Below, piece by piece: positions 9,290 through 20,463 of a stretch of DNA of 28,101 bases. The DNA comes from Pleurobrachia bachei. Lineage: Eukaryota > Ctenophora > Tentaculata > Cydippida > Pleurobrachiidae. The notes under the pieces were generated by a model. That model saw nothing but the letters and a program-made list of their open reading frames with translations. It did not search any database and was not told where the DNA came from. Within the stretch, counting starts at the first letter, position 1. Every line of letters starts with the position of its first letter. The stretch lies in assembly GCA_000695325.1 (NCBI GenBank), contig AVPN01000344.1, positions 32,344 to 60,444 of the forward strand. Direction: 5' to 3'. Made by a program: the position numbers and the translations under genes.

Positions 9290-12286
9290 GTAGGCAAATG
9301 CACCCCAGAGAGGAGGATAGAGAGAGATAGCGAGAGAGTGCTAGGAGCTGCTCTCAATCCTCTGCTGGCAGTGCCCTATCCGAGTATGGTCAAATGGGTC
9401 CCCACAATAGTCTTACCTCCAGGGCCCTCCATATGCTGGTGGCCCAATGGAGCCCCTTTCTCACAGTCACATGACCGTATAATCGCTCCCGCACCTGGAC
9501 TAATTTGCAGGGACCCTCTACAGCTCCATTTCTTGAGCTCTGAGAAATAGAGAGAGAGCCGATAGAGAGGAGGGGCAGCATATGTTGATGTCGCAACCAC
9601 TATCAAGCCAGGGATAGTAGTTGCATTGCTAGAGATTGCTCTACAGGAAGGTGGAACTAAAAGGTTAGTGGTTACTCAGGCCGAGTCTAGAGGTCTCCCC
9701 TACCCTTCCGCTTCTTTATGAGATAGGCACCTGGCCCACACTACAGATACACACAGGATGTGAGACGTAGAGAGAGTGAGAAGAGAGAGGGATGAGAGAC
9801 AGGCTAGAGAAGTTTAGTAGCTCATCAAGTGTGTGAAAACAAAAGGATGGGTATCATGAGACCTGCACCTGGTCCTTGTCTGGTCTTTCTCTTCCGTTGG
9901 CGGAGAGGAATAAAAACAGAACAGCCATTTTACGATTCATGAATTGTCCATGATACACTGCAGCCGTCATCTTGAGATTGAGATTGGATCCAGCAATAGG
10001 GTGCTGGAAATTAATTTGTTCCTGGCGTAGAAGGTTTCATAGAAAATGGTGTGATTTGTTAGATAATCACATTGTTCTACAGAGTAGTACCACCGCCACC
10101 ACGACGAGAGAATTGCTCTCTTTTCTGTGGCACAGTGGTGTAACTATTCCTGCCCATCCCTTCTTCATATACGGGATAAATACAGAAGAGCGAGAGAGAC
10201 TACTGAGGTGGGAGGAGGGCGAACCACGTCACCTCATGGTAACCCTNNNNNNNNNNNNNNNNNNNNNNNNNNNNNNNNNNNNNNNNNNNNNNNNNNNNNN
10301 NNNNNNNNNNNNNNNNNNNNNNNNNNNNNNNNNNNNNNNNNNNNNNNNNNNNNNNNNNNNNNNNNNNNNNNNNNNNNNNNNNNNNNNNNNNNNNNNNNNN
10401 NNNNNNNNNNNNNNNNNNNNNNNNNNNNNNNNNNNNNNNNNNNNNNNNNNNNNNNNNNNNNNNNNNNNNNNNNNNNNNNNNNNNNNNNNNNNNNNNNNNN
10501 NNNNNNNNNNNNNNNNNNNNNNNNNNNNNNNNNNNNNNNNNNNNNNNNNNNNNNNNNNNNNNNNNNNNNNNNNNNNNNNNNNNNNNNNNNNNNNNNNNNN
10601 NNNNNNNNNNNNNNNNNNNNNNNNNNNNNNNNNNNNNNNNNNNNNNNNNNNNNNNNNNNNNNNNNNNNNNNNNNNNNNNNNNNNNNNNNNNNNNNNNNNN
10701 NNNNNNNNNNNNNNNNNNNNNNNNNNNNNNNNNNNNNNNNNNNNNNNNNNNNNNNNNNNNNNNNNNNNNNNNNNNNNNNNNNNNNNNNNNNNNNNNNNNN
10801 NNNNNNNNNNNNNNNNNNNNNNNNNNNNNNNNNNNNNNNNNNNNNNNNNNNNNNNNNNNNNNNNNNNNNNNNNNNNNNNNNNNNNNNNNNNNNNNNNNNN
10901 NNNNNNNNNNNNNNNNNNNNNNNNNNNNNNNNNNNNNNNNNNNNNNNNNNNNNNNNNNNNNNNNNNNNNNNNNNNNNNNNNNNNNNNNNNNNNNNNNNNN
11001 NNNNNNNNNNNNNNNNNNNNNNNNNNNNNNNNNNNNNNNNNNNNNNNNNNNNNNNNNNNNNNNNNNNNNNNNNNNNNNNNNNNNNNNNNNNNGCTCCTGC
11101 TCATAATCACTCTGTCTCCTTCTCCCCATAACCAGCAGGTGGAGCTTATGCGTGTCTCCCTGGAGAGAAAGGAGGGGAGGGGACGAGAGAGAGAGGGGAG
11201 GGAGAGAGAGAGAGGAGGGAGCGAGAGAAAGAGAGAGAGAACGACATAGGGGGTGCTGTAGCTGTTAATTACTTATGCTCCCACCACCGAACCACTCACG
11301 TGACCGCTCTCGGGCCAATGAGCGGCTCCGCACGTGGTAGGCAAATGCACCCCAGAGAGGAGGATAGAGAGAGATAGCGAGAGAGTGCTAGGAGCTGCTC
11401 TCAATCCTCTGCTGGCAGTGCCCTATCCGAGTATGGTCAAATGGGTCCCCACAATAGTCTTACCTCCAGGGCCCTCCATATGCTGGTGGCCCAATGGAGC
11501 CCCTTTCTCACAGTCACATGACCGTATAATCGCTCCCGCACCTGGACTAATTTGCAGGGACCCTCTACAGCTCCATTTCTTGAGCTCTGAGAAATAGAGA
11601 GAGAGCCGATAGAGAGGAGGGGCAGCATATGTTGATGTCGCAACCACTATCAAGCCAGGGATAGTAGTTGCATTGCTAGAGATTGCTCTACAGGAAGGTG
11701 GAACTAAAAGGTTACTCAGGCCGAGTCTAGAGGTCTCCCCTACCCTTCCGCTTCTTTATGAGATAGGCACCTGGCCCACACTACAGATACACACAGGATG
11801 TGAGACGTAGAGAGAGTGAGAAGAGAGAGGGATGAGAGACAGGCTAGAGAAGTTTAGTAGCTCATCAAGTGTGTGAAAACAAAAGGATGGGTATCATGAG
11901 ACCTGCACCTGGTCCTTGTCTGGTCTTTCTCTTCCGTTGGCGGAGAGGAATAAAAACAGAACAGCCATTTTACGATTCATGAATTGTCCATGATACACTG
12001 CAGCCGTCATCTTGAGATTGAGATTGGATCCAGCAATAGGGTGCTGGAAATTAATTTGTTCCTGGCGTAGAAGGTTTCATAGAAAATGGTGTGATTTGTT
12101 AGATAATCACATTGTTCTACAGAGTAGTACCACCGCCACCACGACGAGAGAATTGCTCTCTTTTCTGTGGCACAGTGGTGTAACTATTCCTGCCCATCCC
12201 TTCTTCATATACGGGATAAATACAGAAGAGCGAGAGAGACTACTGAGGTGGGAGGAGGGCGAACCACGTCACCTCATGGTAACCCT
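9052..12286. repeat. 1.2-kb sequence repeated on both sides of an assembly gap
   Basis: 9052-10246 and 11093-12286 are near-identical. Differences I see are a few base changes, length changes in a GA tract and a 7-base indel (AGTGGTT, near 9665). The left copy stops at the gap; the right copy starts at the gap and continues into unique sequence at 12287. This arrangement is typical of one locus assembled twice from two haplotypes, but a true duplication is not excluded. No gene is recognised in it; it includes part of the promoter-like cluster. Confidence 0.95.
10247..11092. other. Assembly gap (846 N)
   Basis: Unknown bases. Open frames that run through it have no meaning. Confidence 1.
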
Positions 12287-12943
12287 TACCAAGGGGAGTG
12301 GGAGGAGTTCTTGCGAATTGCGGCTCCAAACCAACGGATAATATCGTGTCGTTCTCGGAACCCACCCATCTTTACAAAAACTCAAAGCAATTCATACTCC
12401 ACGTGACGAAACACGCGGGTGTGTGTTATCTCTCGTGTCTCAACTCTCAGAGGAGTTGTGTGTGCCAAGAGACCAACAATTCTCAAAGTCCCAGGGTATT
12501 TTTGCGCGCGCGCAAGACACTTCTGCTAAAGAAAGGATCCCTGCGACAGCATTTGGAATCCTGCGCTGGCAGTGCGTGTCGTGACCGGTCCCACGCTGTT
12601 CCGAGGTTTTTCGCGCTGCCAGCCATTCTTGATCACCAAATGGATCTTTTCAAAGTGGTGTGACAGACACTTGCGGCCGTTAATTATAAGTTAGGGGAAC
12701 AGAGAGTCAGAGATACATGTCATGAGTTGTTCAAATAAGTAGATAGTCCGCTTGTGTTACAATCATTAAAAGTACTTCATTAATTTAAAATGTAAATCAC
12801 ATATCAAAATACAAAAATAATAAGACTAAATTTTATGGTACAAACAAATTTAAATACCAGGCACGCTTAACACGGACAAAGACAGAGAATGTGTGTACCA
12901 GAGGGAGAGAGGTTGGGGATAGTCCAGCTTAACAAAAACAGAC
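12287..12943. other. Intergenic, no gene seen
   Basis: A 121-codon frame (12298-12663) is open but matches nothing I know. A TTGCGCGCGCGCAA palindrome at 12502-12515 has Z-DNA-prone alternation. 12740-12860 is AT-rich. Confidence 0.45.
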
Positions 12944-13303
12944 GTGGAACTAACATTATATAAGGACATAATCTGGAGAGAACTGGCCGATTTTGATAAC
13001 CCGAGGCATATCAGTGATCCTATCATTAAGAGATTGGAGAGTGAAACCTCGGAAGGATTTGATCAAAGCATGATGGTGACAACTATATTGCTACTACTTT
13101 TTGTTTCGTACTTAGGACGACACACAAACGTTTCGGACTACACTACTTTTTGGACTCTTCTTGGGTTGGGGACAGTAATACCTGTCCCCCTGCTGTGCTG
13201 CCATGTCCGGAGATCTCCCCCGGGGGAACAGAGAGAGAAGGGAGAGGAGGGAGGACCCCGGGGAAATCATAGAGACATGGCCGCACACTGCATACAACCT
13301 TGA
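12944..13303 (+). CDS. Possible small membrane-protein exon, unrecognised
   Basis: An open frame begins after an in-frame stop at 12920. It has a charged, helix-like stretch (YKDIIWRELADFDNPRHI) followed by a hydrophobic segment of about 16 residues (VTTILLLLFVSYL), a second hydrophobic segment (TFWTLLGLGTVIPVPLLCC) and a basic low-complexity end. The codons look more protein-like than those of neighbouring noncoding DNA. The first ATG is only at the pair of Met just before the hydrophobic segment, so the N-terminal part would need an upstream spliced exon. The GA/GC-rich tail from about 13200 may be read-through. No family is recognised, and chance openness is a real alternative. Confidence 0.25.
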   Translation: MELTLYKDIIWRELADFDNPRHISDPIIKRLESETSEGFDQSMMVTTILLLLFVSYLGRHTNVSDYTTFWTLLGLGTVIPVPLLCCHVRRSPPGEQREKGEEGGPRGNHRDMAAHCIQP

Positions 13304-13350
13304 CAACTTTCAATTCACTCGCTTTCAATGTATATACGAACAACTAAATC

Positions 13351-15815
13351 CAGAGGCGCCCAGCCCCTCTGGGGCTAAACCCGTGTGACAGCCGGGGTGG
13401 GCTGCTTTTATTTACCCGTAAACAGGTATAGATTGTTAGTGGCTGCCACTGCAATTACATTGTCCTTAGGATGCCAATGTGCATGCAAGATCTTGTGATT
13501 AAAGTCCAACAGATCGACATTGATCTCGTCCTTTCTCCGTTTGGGGCCCACACTAACTTTGCAGTGCTTCAACTGGGTCTTAGGTTTAGCTGACTCCCTG
13601 CTGGCCTCAAAGCACGCATCCTTTCCGTTGTTTCGGTCGAATATCCGGAAGAAATTGTTATATGAGCCTGTCAGGATTGAGCTACAGAGGTGAGTTAAGG
13701 AATTGAACGGCTTTAATTGATGGCTTGTAATTATAGTTTAATTATGCAGTCATGGTTTAATTACATGGTGCCTGTATGATCTTTAAATCAATTACCTAAC
13801 GCGCACGCTAAATGTTGTTTTCACGGTACTTTCTACACAACTAGCACGACTAGCACTGGCATATTCGAATGCGCGCCAAGGCCCTCGGACGGCCGCCGCG
13901 GTGCACCGGCCCGCCATTATAAAACGCTTCAAAAGGATACTTTGATGGTCCACCCCAGACAACTTCGAACTTGTCAAAGATACAGTCACTCTCGTAGAGT
14001 GAGCACAACTTGCTCCTCAAGTACTCGTGAACGTTATACGTTTCAACTGGTCGGGTATCCATATTGAGGTCCCACAACTGCAGAGAGAGAATGGTGAATT
14101 AGTGCACAATTTGGTTCCTATTACCCTCCCCCGCTCTAACATGGATCAGTGTTACCTTCACAGTTAGGTAGTCACGGGAGACCATGTATCGGCCACACGA
14201 TGAAAACTTTACATCCGAAACGGAGCTGATAATTTCGGAGAAGAAGGATTTGGTCGTGGAATCTTCTGGCTCTTCGAACACTGCACATGGGAATGTTACA
14301 ATGAGGAATGTAAAGGGTGGTCATGGGACCGGGATAGAGAGAGAGAGGAGAGAGATAGATAGAGAGAAGGAAAGATAGAGACGTGCTTACATTTTGAGTG
14401 TTGGTCACACAAAGCACGAGCCCTCATATCGCACAGCCTGATCGTTCCCCTGCTACTTGTGTAGACAAAGTGATTACAGTGCGTTGGGTGGAACTTGGCC
14501 GCTGTTATAACCTGATATTGGATGGGACGGGGGTTTAGAACGGGACATGTGTAACTTGCAAGATGGGGGGGGGGGGGGGGTTCAGAGGCGCCCAGCCCCT
14601 CTGGGGCTAAACCCGTGTGACAGCCGGGGTGGGCTGCTTTTATTTACCCGTAAACAGGTAAAGATTGTTAGTGGCTGCCACTGCAATTACATTGTCCTTA
14701 GGATGCCAATGTGCATGCAAGATCTTGTGATTAAAGTCCAACAGATCGACATTGATCTCGTCCTTTCTCCGTTTGGGGCCCACACTAACTTTGCAGTGCT
14801 TCAACTGGGTCTTAGGTTTGGCTGACTCCCTGCTGGCCTCAAAGCACGCATCCTTTCCGTTGTTTCGGTCGAATATCCGGAAGAAATTGTTATATGAGCC
14901 TGTCAGGATTGAGCTACAGAGGTGAGTTAAGGAATTGAACGGCTTTAATTGATGGCTTGTAATTATAGTTTAATTATGCAGTCATGGTTTAATTACATGG
15001 TGCCTGCATGATCTTTAAATCAATAACCTAACGCGCACGCTAAATGTTGTTTTCACGGTACTTTCTACACAACTAGCACGACTAGCACTGGTATATTCGA
15101 ATGCGCGCCAAGGCCCTCGGACGGCCGCCGCGGTGCACCGGCCCGCCATTATAAAACGCTTCAAAAGGATACTTTGATGGTCCACCCCAGACAACTTCGA
15201 ACTTGTCAAAGATACAGTCACTCTCGTAGAGTGAGCACAACTTGCTCCTCAAGTACTCGTGAACGTTATACGTTTCAACTGGTCGGGTATCCATATTGAG
15301 GTCCCACAACTGCAGAGAATGGTGAATTAGTGCACAATTTGGTTCCTATTACCCTCCTCCCGCTCTAACATGGATCAGTGTTACCTTCACAGTTAGGTAG
15401 TCACGGGAGACCATGTATCGGCCACACGATGAAAACTTTACATCCGAAACGGAGCTGATAATTTCGGAGAAGAAGGATTTGGTCGTGGAATCTTCTGGCT
15501 CTTCGAACACTGCACATGGGAATGTTACAATGAGGAATGTAAAGGGTGGTCATGGGACCGGGATAGAGAGAGAGAGGAGAGAGATAGATAGAGAGAGGAG
15601 AGAGATAGATAGAGAGAAGGAAAGATAGAGACGTGCTTACATTTTGAGTGTTGGTCACACAAAGCACGAGCCCTCATATCGCACAGCCTGATCGTTCCCC
15701 TGCTACTTGTGTAGACAAAGTGATTACAGTGCGTTGGGTGGAACTTGGCCGCTGTTATAACCTGATATTGGATGGGACGGGGGTTTAGAACGGGACATGT
15801 GTAACTTGCAAGATG
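13351..15815. repeat. Tandem duplication of PPP2R2 exons 6-9 (unit about 1.23-1.25 kb)
   Basis: Unit A 13351-14564 and unit B 14583 to about 15815 are near-identical, joined by a run of 17 G at about 14564-14580. Both units carry four exons and three introns. Differences in exons that I found are synonymous. Intron differences include a 4-base GA change, single base changes and a 21-base extra GA/TAGA repeat in unit B. Unit B is the one next to exon 5. Confidence 0.95.
13408..14511 (-). CDS. PPP2R2 exons 6-9, extra downstream copy
   Basis: Exon coordinates on the minus strand: 14391-14511, 14156-14280, 13941-14077 and 13408-13681, with the stop at 13408-13410. All splice sites and reading phases are intact and match the upstream copy (unit B), with synonymous changes only, for example one Leu and one Ala codon in the last exon. 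The copy has no own exons 1-5. It could act as a mutually exclusive second 3' end, be skipped, or be an assembly duplicate of the other allele. An AATAAA (13407-13412, minus strand) overlaps the stop. Confidence 0.85.
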
Positions 15816-17873
15816 GGGGTGGGGAGGGGTTTTAGTTAATTATTGTAATATTTAGTTTTTAAGGAATTTAGTGAAATAAGAGAGGGGGATAGAGAGCTGA
15901 GTGATACAAAAAAGGAAGGAATTATTTTTGTGTGTGTAGAAATAAGATATCGGATTGCACCGAAGGAGGAGTGTATAACAGTGGTAGTGGTAGTCATGGG
16001 ATGGGCTCGTGACAACAGAAGAGAGCGTGCAAGATGTTACAAGATCACCAGTAATAATGTGTGACAGTATACCACCCTCACTATTTATAGGTTAAGTATG
16101 ACGTAATTGCTATAATTCCGGGGGGTGGGGGGGCGATTACACCCCTCTCATAACCCCCCCTCCTTACTGATTACTCTTCCCTGACTGTTATTACTTCCCT
16201 TTATGACACATACTCCTGCTCCTCACCTATAATAGCTCATCCCCCCTAATACTATCTGGCAATGCAACTGTGGGTTCCATGATCTCAACAAGACTATCAA
16301 AATGTTTCAAAATGAACACATGTTCACAACCTACCTCTGTAAGATTCAAACTAAACACAACCTACTTGTTATGTTCTTACCCTCCGGAGCACGCGAAACA
16401 GAGTCTAGCAGCTAGCTAGGCAACAACCTACCTCTGTAAGATCTTCCATTACAACAGGTTTTATATCGACAATGTTATAACACACATTCGTGTACTCCAT
16501 ATGCCACAAGTTAATCCTCAAGTCATCAGCCGAGAGGTACGTTTCATCATCACTGTTTAGCGATATCGAGTTGATGTGGTACACATGGGCCTTATCGTAC
16601 ACTCTGAGCAGTAGGGTTAGAATTAGAGTGAGGAGTGGGCTTTATCAATCACTTGCTAGTGGGGGTAGGGGGTGTTTCACTGACACATGTGGGGGAGTCG
16701 AGGACGAGTCATGCGCCGGGTTTATGATTTGTTACTGAAGGAGGTCATGACTCATGAGTTTACATGGGTTAGGAAGAGTCATGACTCATAGGATTATTGG
16801 TGATGTCATCATTTCAGATCTGGAATAATGCCAACAAGTGACATCCCACTCCCACTTCCCTTACTTTTTAGTGGTGGCCTCTACCAATATTTCGTTAACA
16901 GGCACTAAGTGTGGTATCCGAAGAGTGTTTATACTCTGGGCATCCCTCTGAACCCCATACTCGTCGTGCAAATTAAAACCGTCCAACTTGTAACGTCGTT
17001 CCGAAACTTTCCACAACTTTATCACTTTATCTGAAGTGGGGTGGTGAACATGTTCCCTTCTTTACATTTGTCTTGCTGGGCAAGTGAACACTGAACATGG
17101 TACTTCGGAGGAAGAACATGAAATTATATGCGGGCTGTGGGGGTATTTTAGACTGTAGCTGTGATGCGATTATATATTATGTATGTTGAGAAGGGATTGA
17201 GACAAAGAAACATGCAACAGGTATCAGATAATACCAACGAGAATATGAAGAATAATAGGAGAGACATACCATTAGTTGATAAGAGAAATAAGTTGTTATT
17301 TTGCCTTTTTAGCCACTGAATCTCATTAATCTTTTCTTCTATTTCTATACTTTTTAAGTAGTCAAACTGGGGTTCATGACTTTGAAACGTACTGTATACA
17401 CTGTACTCCCCCTTAGCCTGCAAAAACGTGGGTTAGAGTAGGGGTTAGAATGATAACTTTCAAACAAATGCAGAATAGTTCAATAACAAGATTCGTTTAG
17501 TTTGAAACAGAGTCAGGTAGGTGTCAGGTGATTGGATGTTACGTACCCCTAAGTCTTTTTGAAAGATAACTACGCGGCCACCTTTGTCACCGGTGGCCAA
17601 AAACTCGCCGTCATGATTAAACTGAACTGTCGATATTATATCGGCTGAAACAAGTGTGAGGGTTACAAACAAAGAACAGACACAACACCAGCTGAAATGA
17701 AGAGCGACAGTAGATCTGCACACCAAAATGAGAAATTGTGATAATGTCACCTTACCGTCCGATACATCTTCCTCGACTGTGCCCTTGACTTGTGAGAAAT
17801 ACCACTGTAGCTCATTATTACTAGTTATGTTTGGTCCGTTCGCACCTGGTGGGGATGGAACTGGGACATTCAT
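14640..17873 (-). CDS. PPP2R2A: Protein phosphatase 2A 55-kDa regulatory subunit B (B55)
   Basis: The B subunit recruits substrates to the PP2A core enzyme and governs mitotic exit, among other roles. Nine minus-strand exons join in phase: 17756-17873, 17547-17644, 17270-17417, 16865-17030, 16432-16603, then unit B 15641-15761, 15385-15509, 15173-15309 and 14640-14913. They encode about 452 aa; human B55 proteins have about 447. The start ATG is at 17873 with an in-frame TGA two codons upstream. Diagnostic stretches include [11 protein letters not shown] near the N-terminus, [31 protein letters not shown], the WD40 core [30 protein letters not shown] and [14 protein letters not shown]. Seven WD40 blades are expected. 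The N-terminal tail ([14 protein letters not shown]) is lineage-specific. AATAAA overlaps the stop codon. The identification is secure; exact splice choice in the duplicated part is inferred. Confidence 0.95.
15816..16431 (-). other. PPP2R2 intron 5
   Basis: The intron spans 15762-16431. It holds G and C runs near 16120-16160 and, at 16326-16345, a 20-base copy of the exon 5 donor site (16423-16442). Confidence 0.8.
16735..16820. promoter_or_regulatory. Intronic AP-1-like site pair
   Basis: In PPP2R2 intron 4, TGACTCA occurs at 16748-16754 and 16782-16788, each in the longer shared word GTCATGACTCAT. The second is part of a perfect 12-base palindrome, GAGTCATGACTC (16776-16787). A TGATGTCATC, ATF-like, follows at about 16800-16809. 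Enhancer function is inferred only. Confidence 0.4.
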
Positions 17874-18244
17874 TGGGGGTCACGTTGGTCGAGTTGAAAC
17901 ATGTTATCACTCTTTATCACCCTGTGTTTTATACTTACTTGAAGCCATTAAAAACTTTAGTGCCCTAAATACTGAAATAACGGGGTTAGGAGATCTGGGA
18001 GATTGGGGTAGATGAAGGGCCGTGGGAAAACCAATGAAAAACAATAATTTTGTTAAACGAAACTAAAAGATCATGCATCTTAACACAGTTAACATAACCA
18101 AATAACGGTGACAATAACGTAATAAACATATTATTTTCATAGAAAAAAAAAGATGTGACATATTATGTACTTTTTAAAAGAAAACTGATGACTAACTTCT
18201 TCATATAAGAAGGAAAAAAATTTAAACCATGCACTGGTTTGGCC
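17874..18244. other. Intergenic, B55 upstream region and downstream end of the next gene
   Basis: AT-rich sequence between the B55 start and the stop of the 366-aa gene. Both genes read on the minus strand. No TATA or E-box arrangement stands out. Confidence 0.5.
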
Positions 18245-19345
18245 TCATTTTATTCTCTGAAAACCAGAGAACTCTCTTATTATATAAAACTCCCCCTTTT
18301 CACAGTAAAACATGACCTGCTTTTTCGCACTAAAACTAGAATAATATTTAATTCGACCATTACTGTTAAAAATAATGATTTTTACCCCACTCTTTATTTC
18401 TAACTCCTCTTCTCTTGTTTCATTACTAATACCATACTTTTTACGGAAATTCTCAAGAAGTACTTTTTTAGACCGGTCTTGTCTCTGGATTGTCGTAAAC
18501 TGCGACTTAGTCGGATTTTTAATGCCCCATAGTTTTTCCATAATCGCTAAACCACATTGCAATGTTCCGCAGATTGCCATCGAACGCTTTTTCTTTTTAT
18601 CTCTCAGTGCCCATCTCCTCTCAAAACTGGCCTTGGGGTTAACTGTAATCTTGACATTTTTATAACGTTTAACTAAATAGTTCAATTCAAAACTCATTTC
18701 ACTGGCAAGGGACAATTTCCGCCACTCCCCATTCTCAACCCACACTTTCAGGGAGGTGACGTGCTGACCAATAACCAGTTGCCCTATCTTCTCCAAATCT
18801 AAAGTCTTTTGATTGACAGCACCTGTGGAATAAGGACCAGGATCTGCACCATCCTCACTAGGGGTTTGAGAGGTAGACTGGCCACCATTATCACTTTCAA
18901 CTCCAGATATAAGGCCCTCAACAACGGACATAGCGCTGTCAACTCTAATTTGGGAACATATATCACCACCTGCACTCACGCTTGACTCACTATCACTTTC
19001 AGCAAGGGAATCAGGGATAAACCCGCTGTCATTACTGGGCTGTGGGCTGATCGGGCTGTCCCATACACTGGATTGAGGGCTGATCGGGCTGTCATTACTG
19101 GGTTGAGGGCTGATCGGGCTATCCAATACACTGTCTCCATCTGGCACCATCTCAGAGTCTAACTCGGAAAGCTGTTTTTTGAAAAGTGTCCAAGAATCAC
19201 ATTCCATATCTTCATCATATTCAAATAGATTGGTGACGCCTGCAGACATATTAGTCAGCATTGGTATGTAATCCTCGTGGGTCGACCCCGGTTCATCGGA
19301 GAAAATACCAGAGTCCTCTCGCTTACGAGTTTTTCCAACTTCCAT
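18245..19345 (-). CDS. Unrecognised 366-aa single-exon protein with an acidic Ser/Pro-rich N-terminus
   Basis: Complete ORF from ATG at 19345, preceded at once by TAG. Residues 11-16 are DSGIFS, an exact DSGxxS beta-TrCP phosphodegron as in beta-catenin and I-kappa-B; NDSGFIPDS near 105-113 is a looser version. Residues 75-107 are three repeats of DSPISPQ with alternating PSN and SSVW endings, each offering SP sites for proline-directed kinases. To about residue 175 the chain is acidic and looks disordered. Residues 185-366 look folded: KVWVENGEWRKL, a basic KKKKR patch at about 250, a helical region and a strand-rich end (GVKIIIFNSNGRIKYYSS, then FYCEKGEFYIIREF). I recognise no family. The layout resembles short-lived signalling or transcription regulators, but that is inference. 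It is intronless while its neighbours are split, so retroposition is possible. Codon openness over 366 codons supports a real gene. Confidence 0.8.
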   Translation of the reverse strand: MEVGKTRKREDSGIFSDEPGSTHEDYIPMLTNMSAGVTNLFEYDEDMECDSWTLFKKQLSELDSEMVPDGDSVLDSPISPQPSNDSPISPQSSVWDSPISPQPSNDSGFIPDSLAESDSESSVSAGGDICSQIRVDSAMSVVEGLISGVESDNGGQSTSQTPSEDGADPGPYSTGAVNQKTLDLEKIGQLVIGQHVTSLKVWVENGEWRKLSLASEMSFELNYLVKRYKNVKITVNPKASFERRWALRDKKKKRSMAICGTLQCGLAIMEKLWGIKNPTKSQFTTIQRQDRSKKVLLENFRKKYGISNETREEELEIKSGVKIIIFNSNGRIKYYSSFSAKKQVMFYCEKGEFYIIREFSGFQRIK

Positions 19346-20463
19346 CTATTTAAGAGTATCAATTTGTTAGTGTTAGAATAACATATATTATGTATCGGCA
19401 AGAGTGCAAGAAAATGTGCAACATGATAGCATACAGCGGATAAAGTAAACAATCCTCGTGTGTATGTGCTCAAAATAAGGGTTGTGTAACGATGGGGGAT
19501 TCCATCAGTCAAATAGCTATGGCCCAAATCAAGCGCTAGAATCACAAATAAAGCACAGAGTATACACGGCCAGAAATTAGGACAGCTACATTGCTACATG
19601 GATTCTGCTTTTAAAACTAACCCGTAGATATTTTAGAATGATAGTTGATAGAATTTATCGGTGCAAACTGCAGACGGCAGAAAACCCCTGAAATTTTGAA
19701 TTTATTAATCGTAACGAAGCGGTTACCCGTGAAGTGTTACAGGACCCTCCTGTCTAGTATGGGTGAGACTCGACTGAAGCAAAACAGCACACAATAGTCA
19801 TAAAGCTGATAACATCGAGACTAGTCGTTTCGAAGGACTTAGTATTGAATTTTTTGCAACTCGCAGGTTACTCTTCAAAACTCGAACGGAAAAGCGACAC
19901 AAGCAGTTGGAAGAAGACCCATACCATACCATGCAATGTAAGGGGATACCGGTATGAAATTTCAGGAAATTGAGCAATAGAGGCGACAATTTTCTAGTAA
20001 GTTTAGTCAGGATGATGGGTTTGGGTTCAATGTATTGTTTTCGAGACTTGATATTAAAGGCTGCAATCATCGTCATAAGAAATTAACATGCCGCTTAATT
20101 TTCGGCTTATATATCGACTATCAAAAGTATCATTCTAAGAGGTATGTATGTTTCCGAACACAAGTCTCATGACTCAAACGGCTAACAGTAACGCACAATC
20201 CACCAATCAACATTGGGGGTTTCAAGGTATGCAAACGCTGAAGCCACCATGCTCCGCTCAAGTTCGATGCGATGGTACACGGACGAAGAAACTATGGAGG
20301 CCCCCCGAATGTGTTGAGACGCGCACATCGCGACGCGCATGAGAACTATCGGCATATGCTACAGACACAAGACAGCCAAAACCACTCTCCATACGGGACT
20401 GTTTTTTATAAACTGTTCACCTCCACTGGTTTTTGCAAAGTTTATTTATGAATTCTGCGACAT
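19346..20463. other. Intergenic, no gene seen
   Basis: Mixed unique sequence. Frames up to 92 codons are open without recognisable motifs. The region contains the putative promoter of the 366-aa gene next to 19346. Confidence 0.45.

Noticed and set aside
9972-11249. Long plus-strand frame of 425 codons
   Set aside because: Most of it is N bases of the assembly gap; the real ends show no conserved protein. Three similar frames across the gap are rejected for the same reason.
12298-12663. 121-codon plus-strand frame
   Set aside because: No recognisable motif, no start context and no splice-supported partner; probably open by chance.
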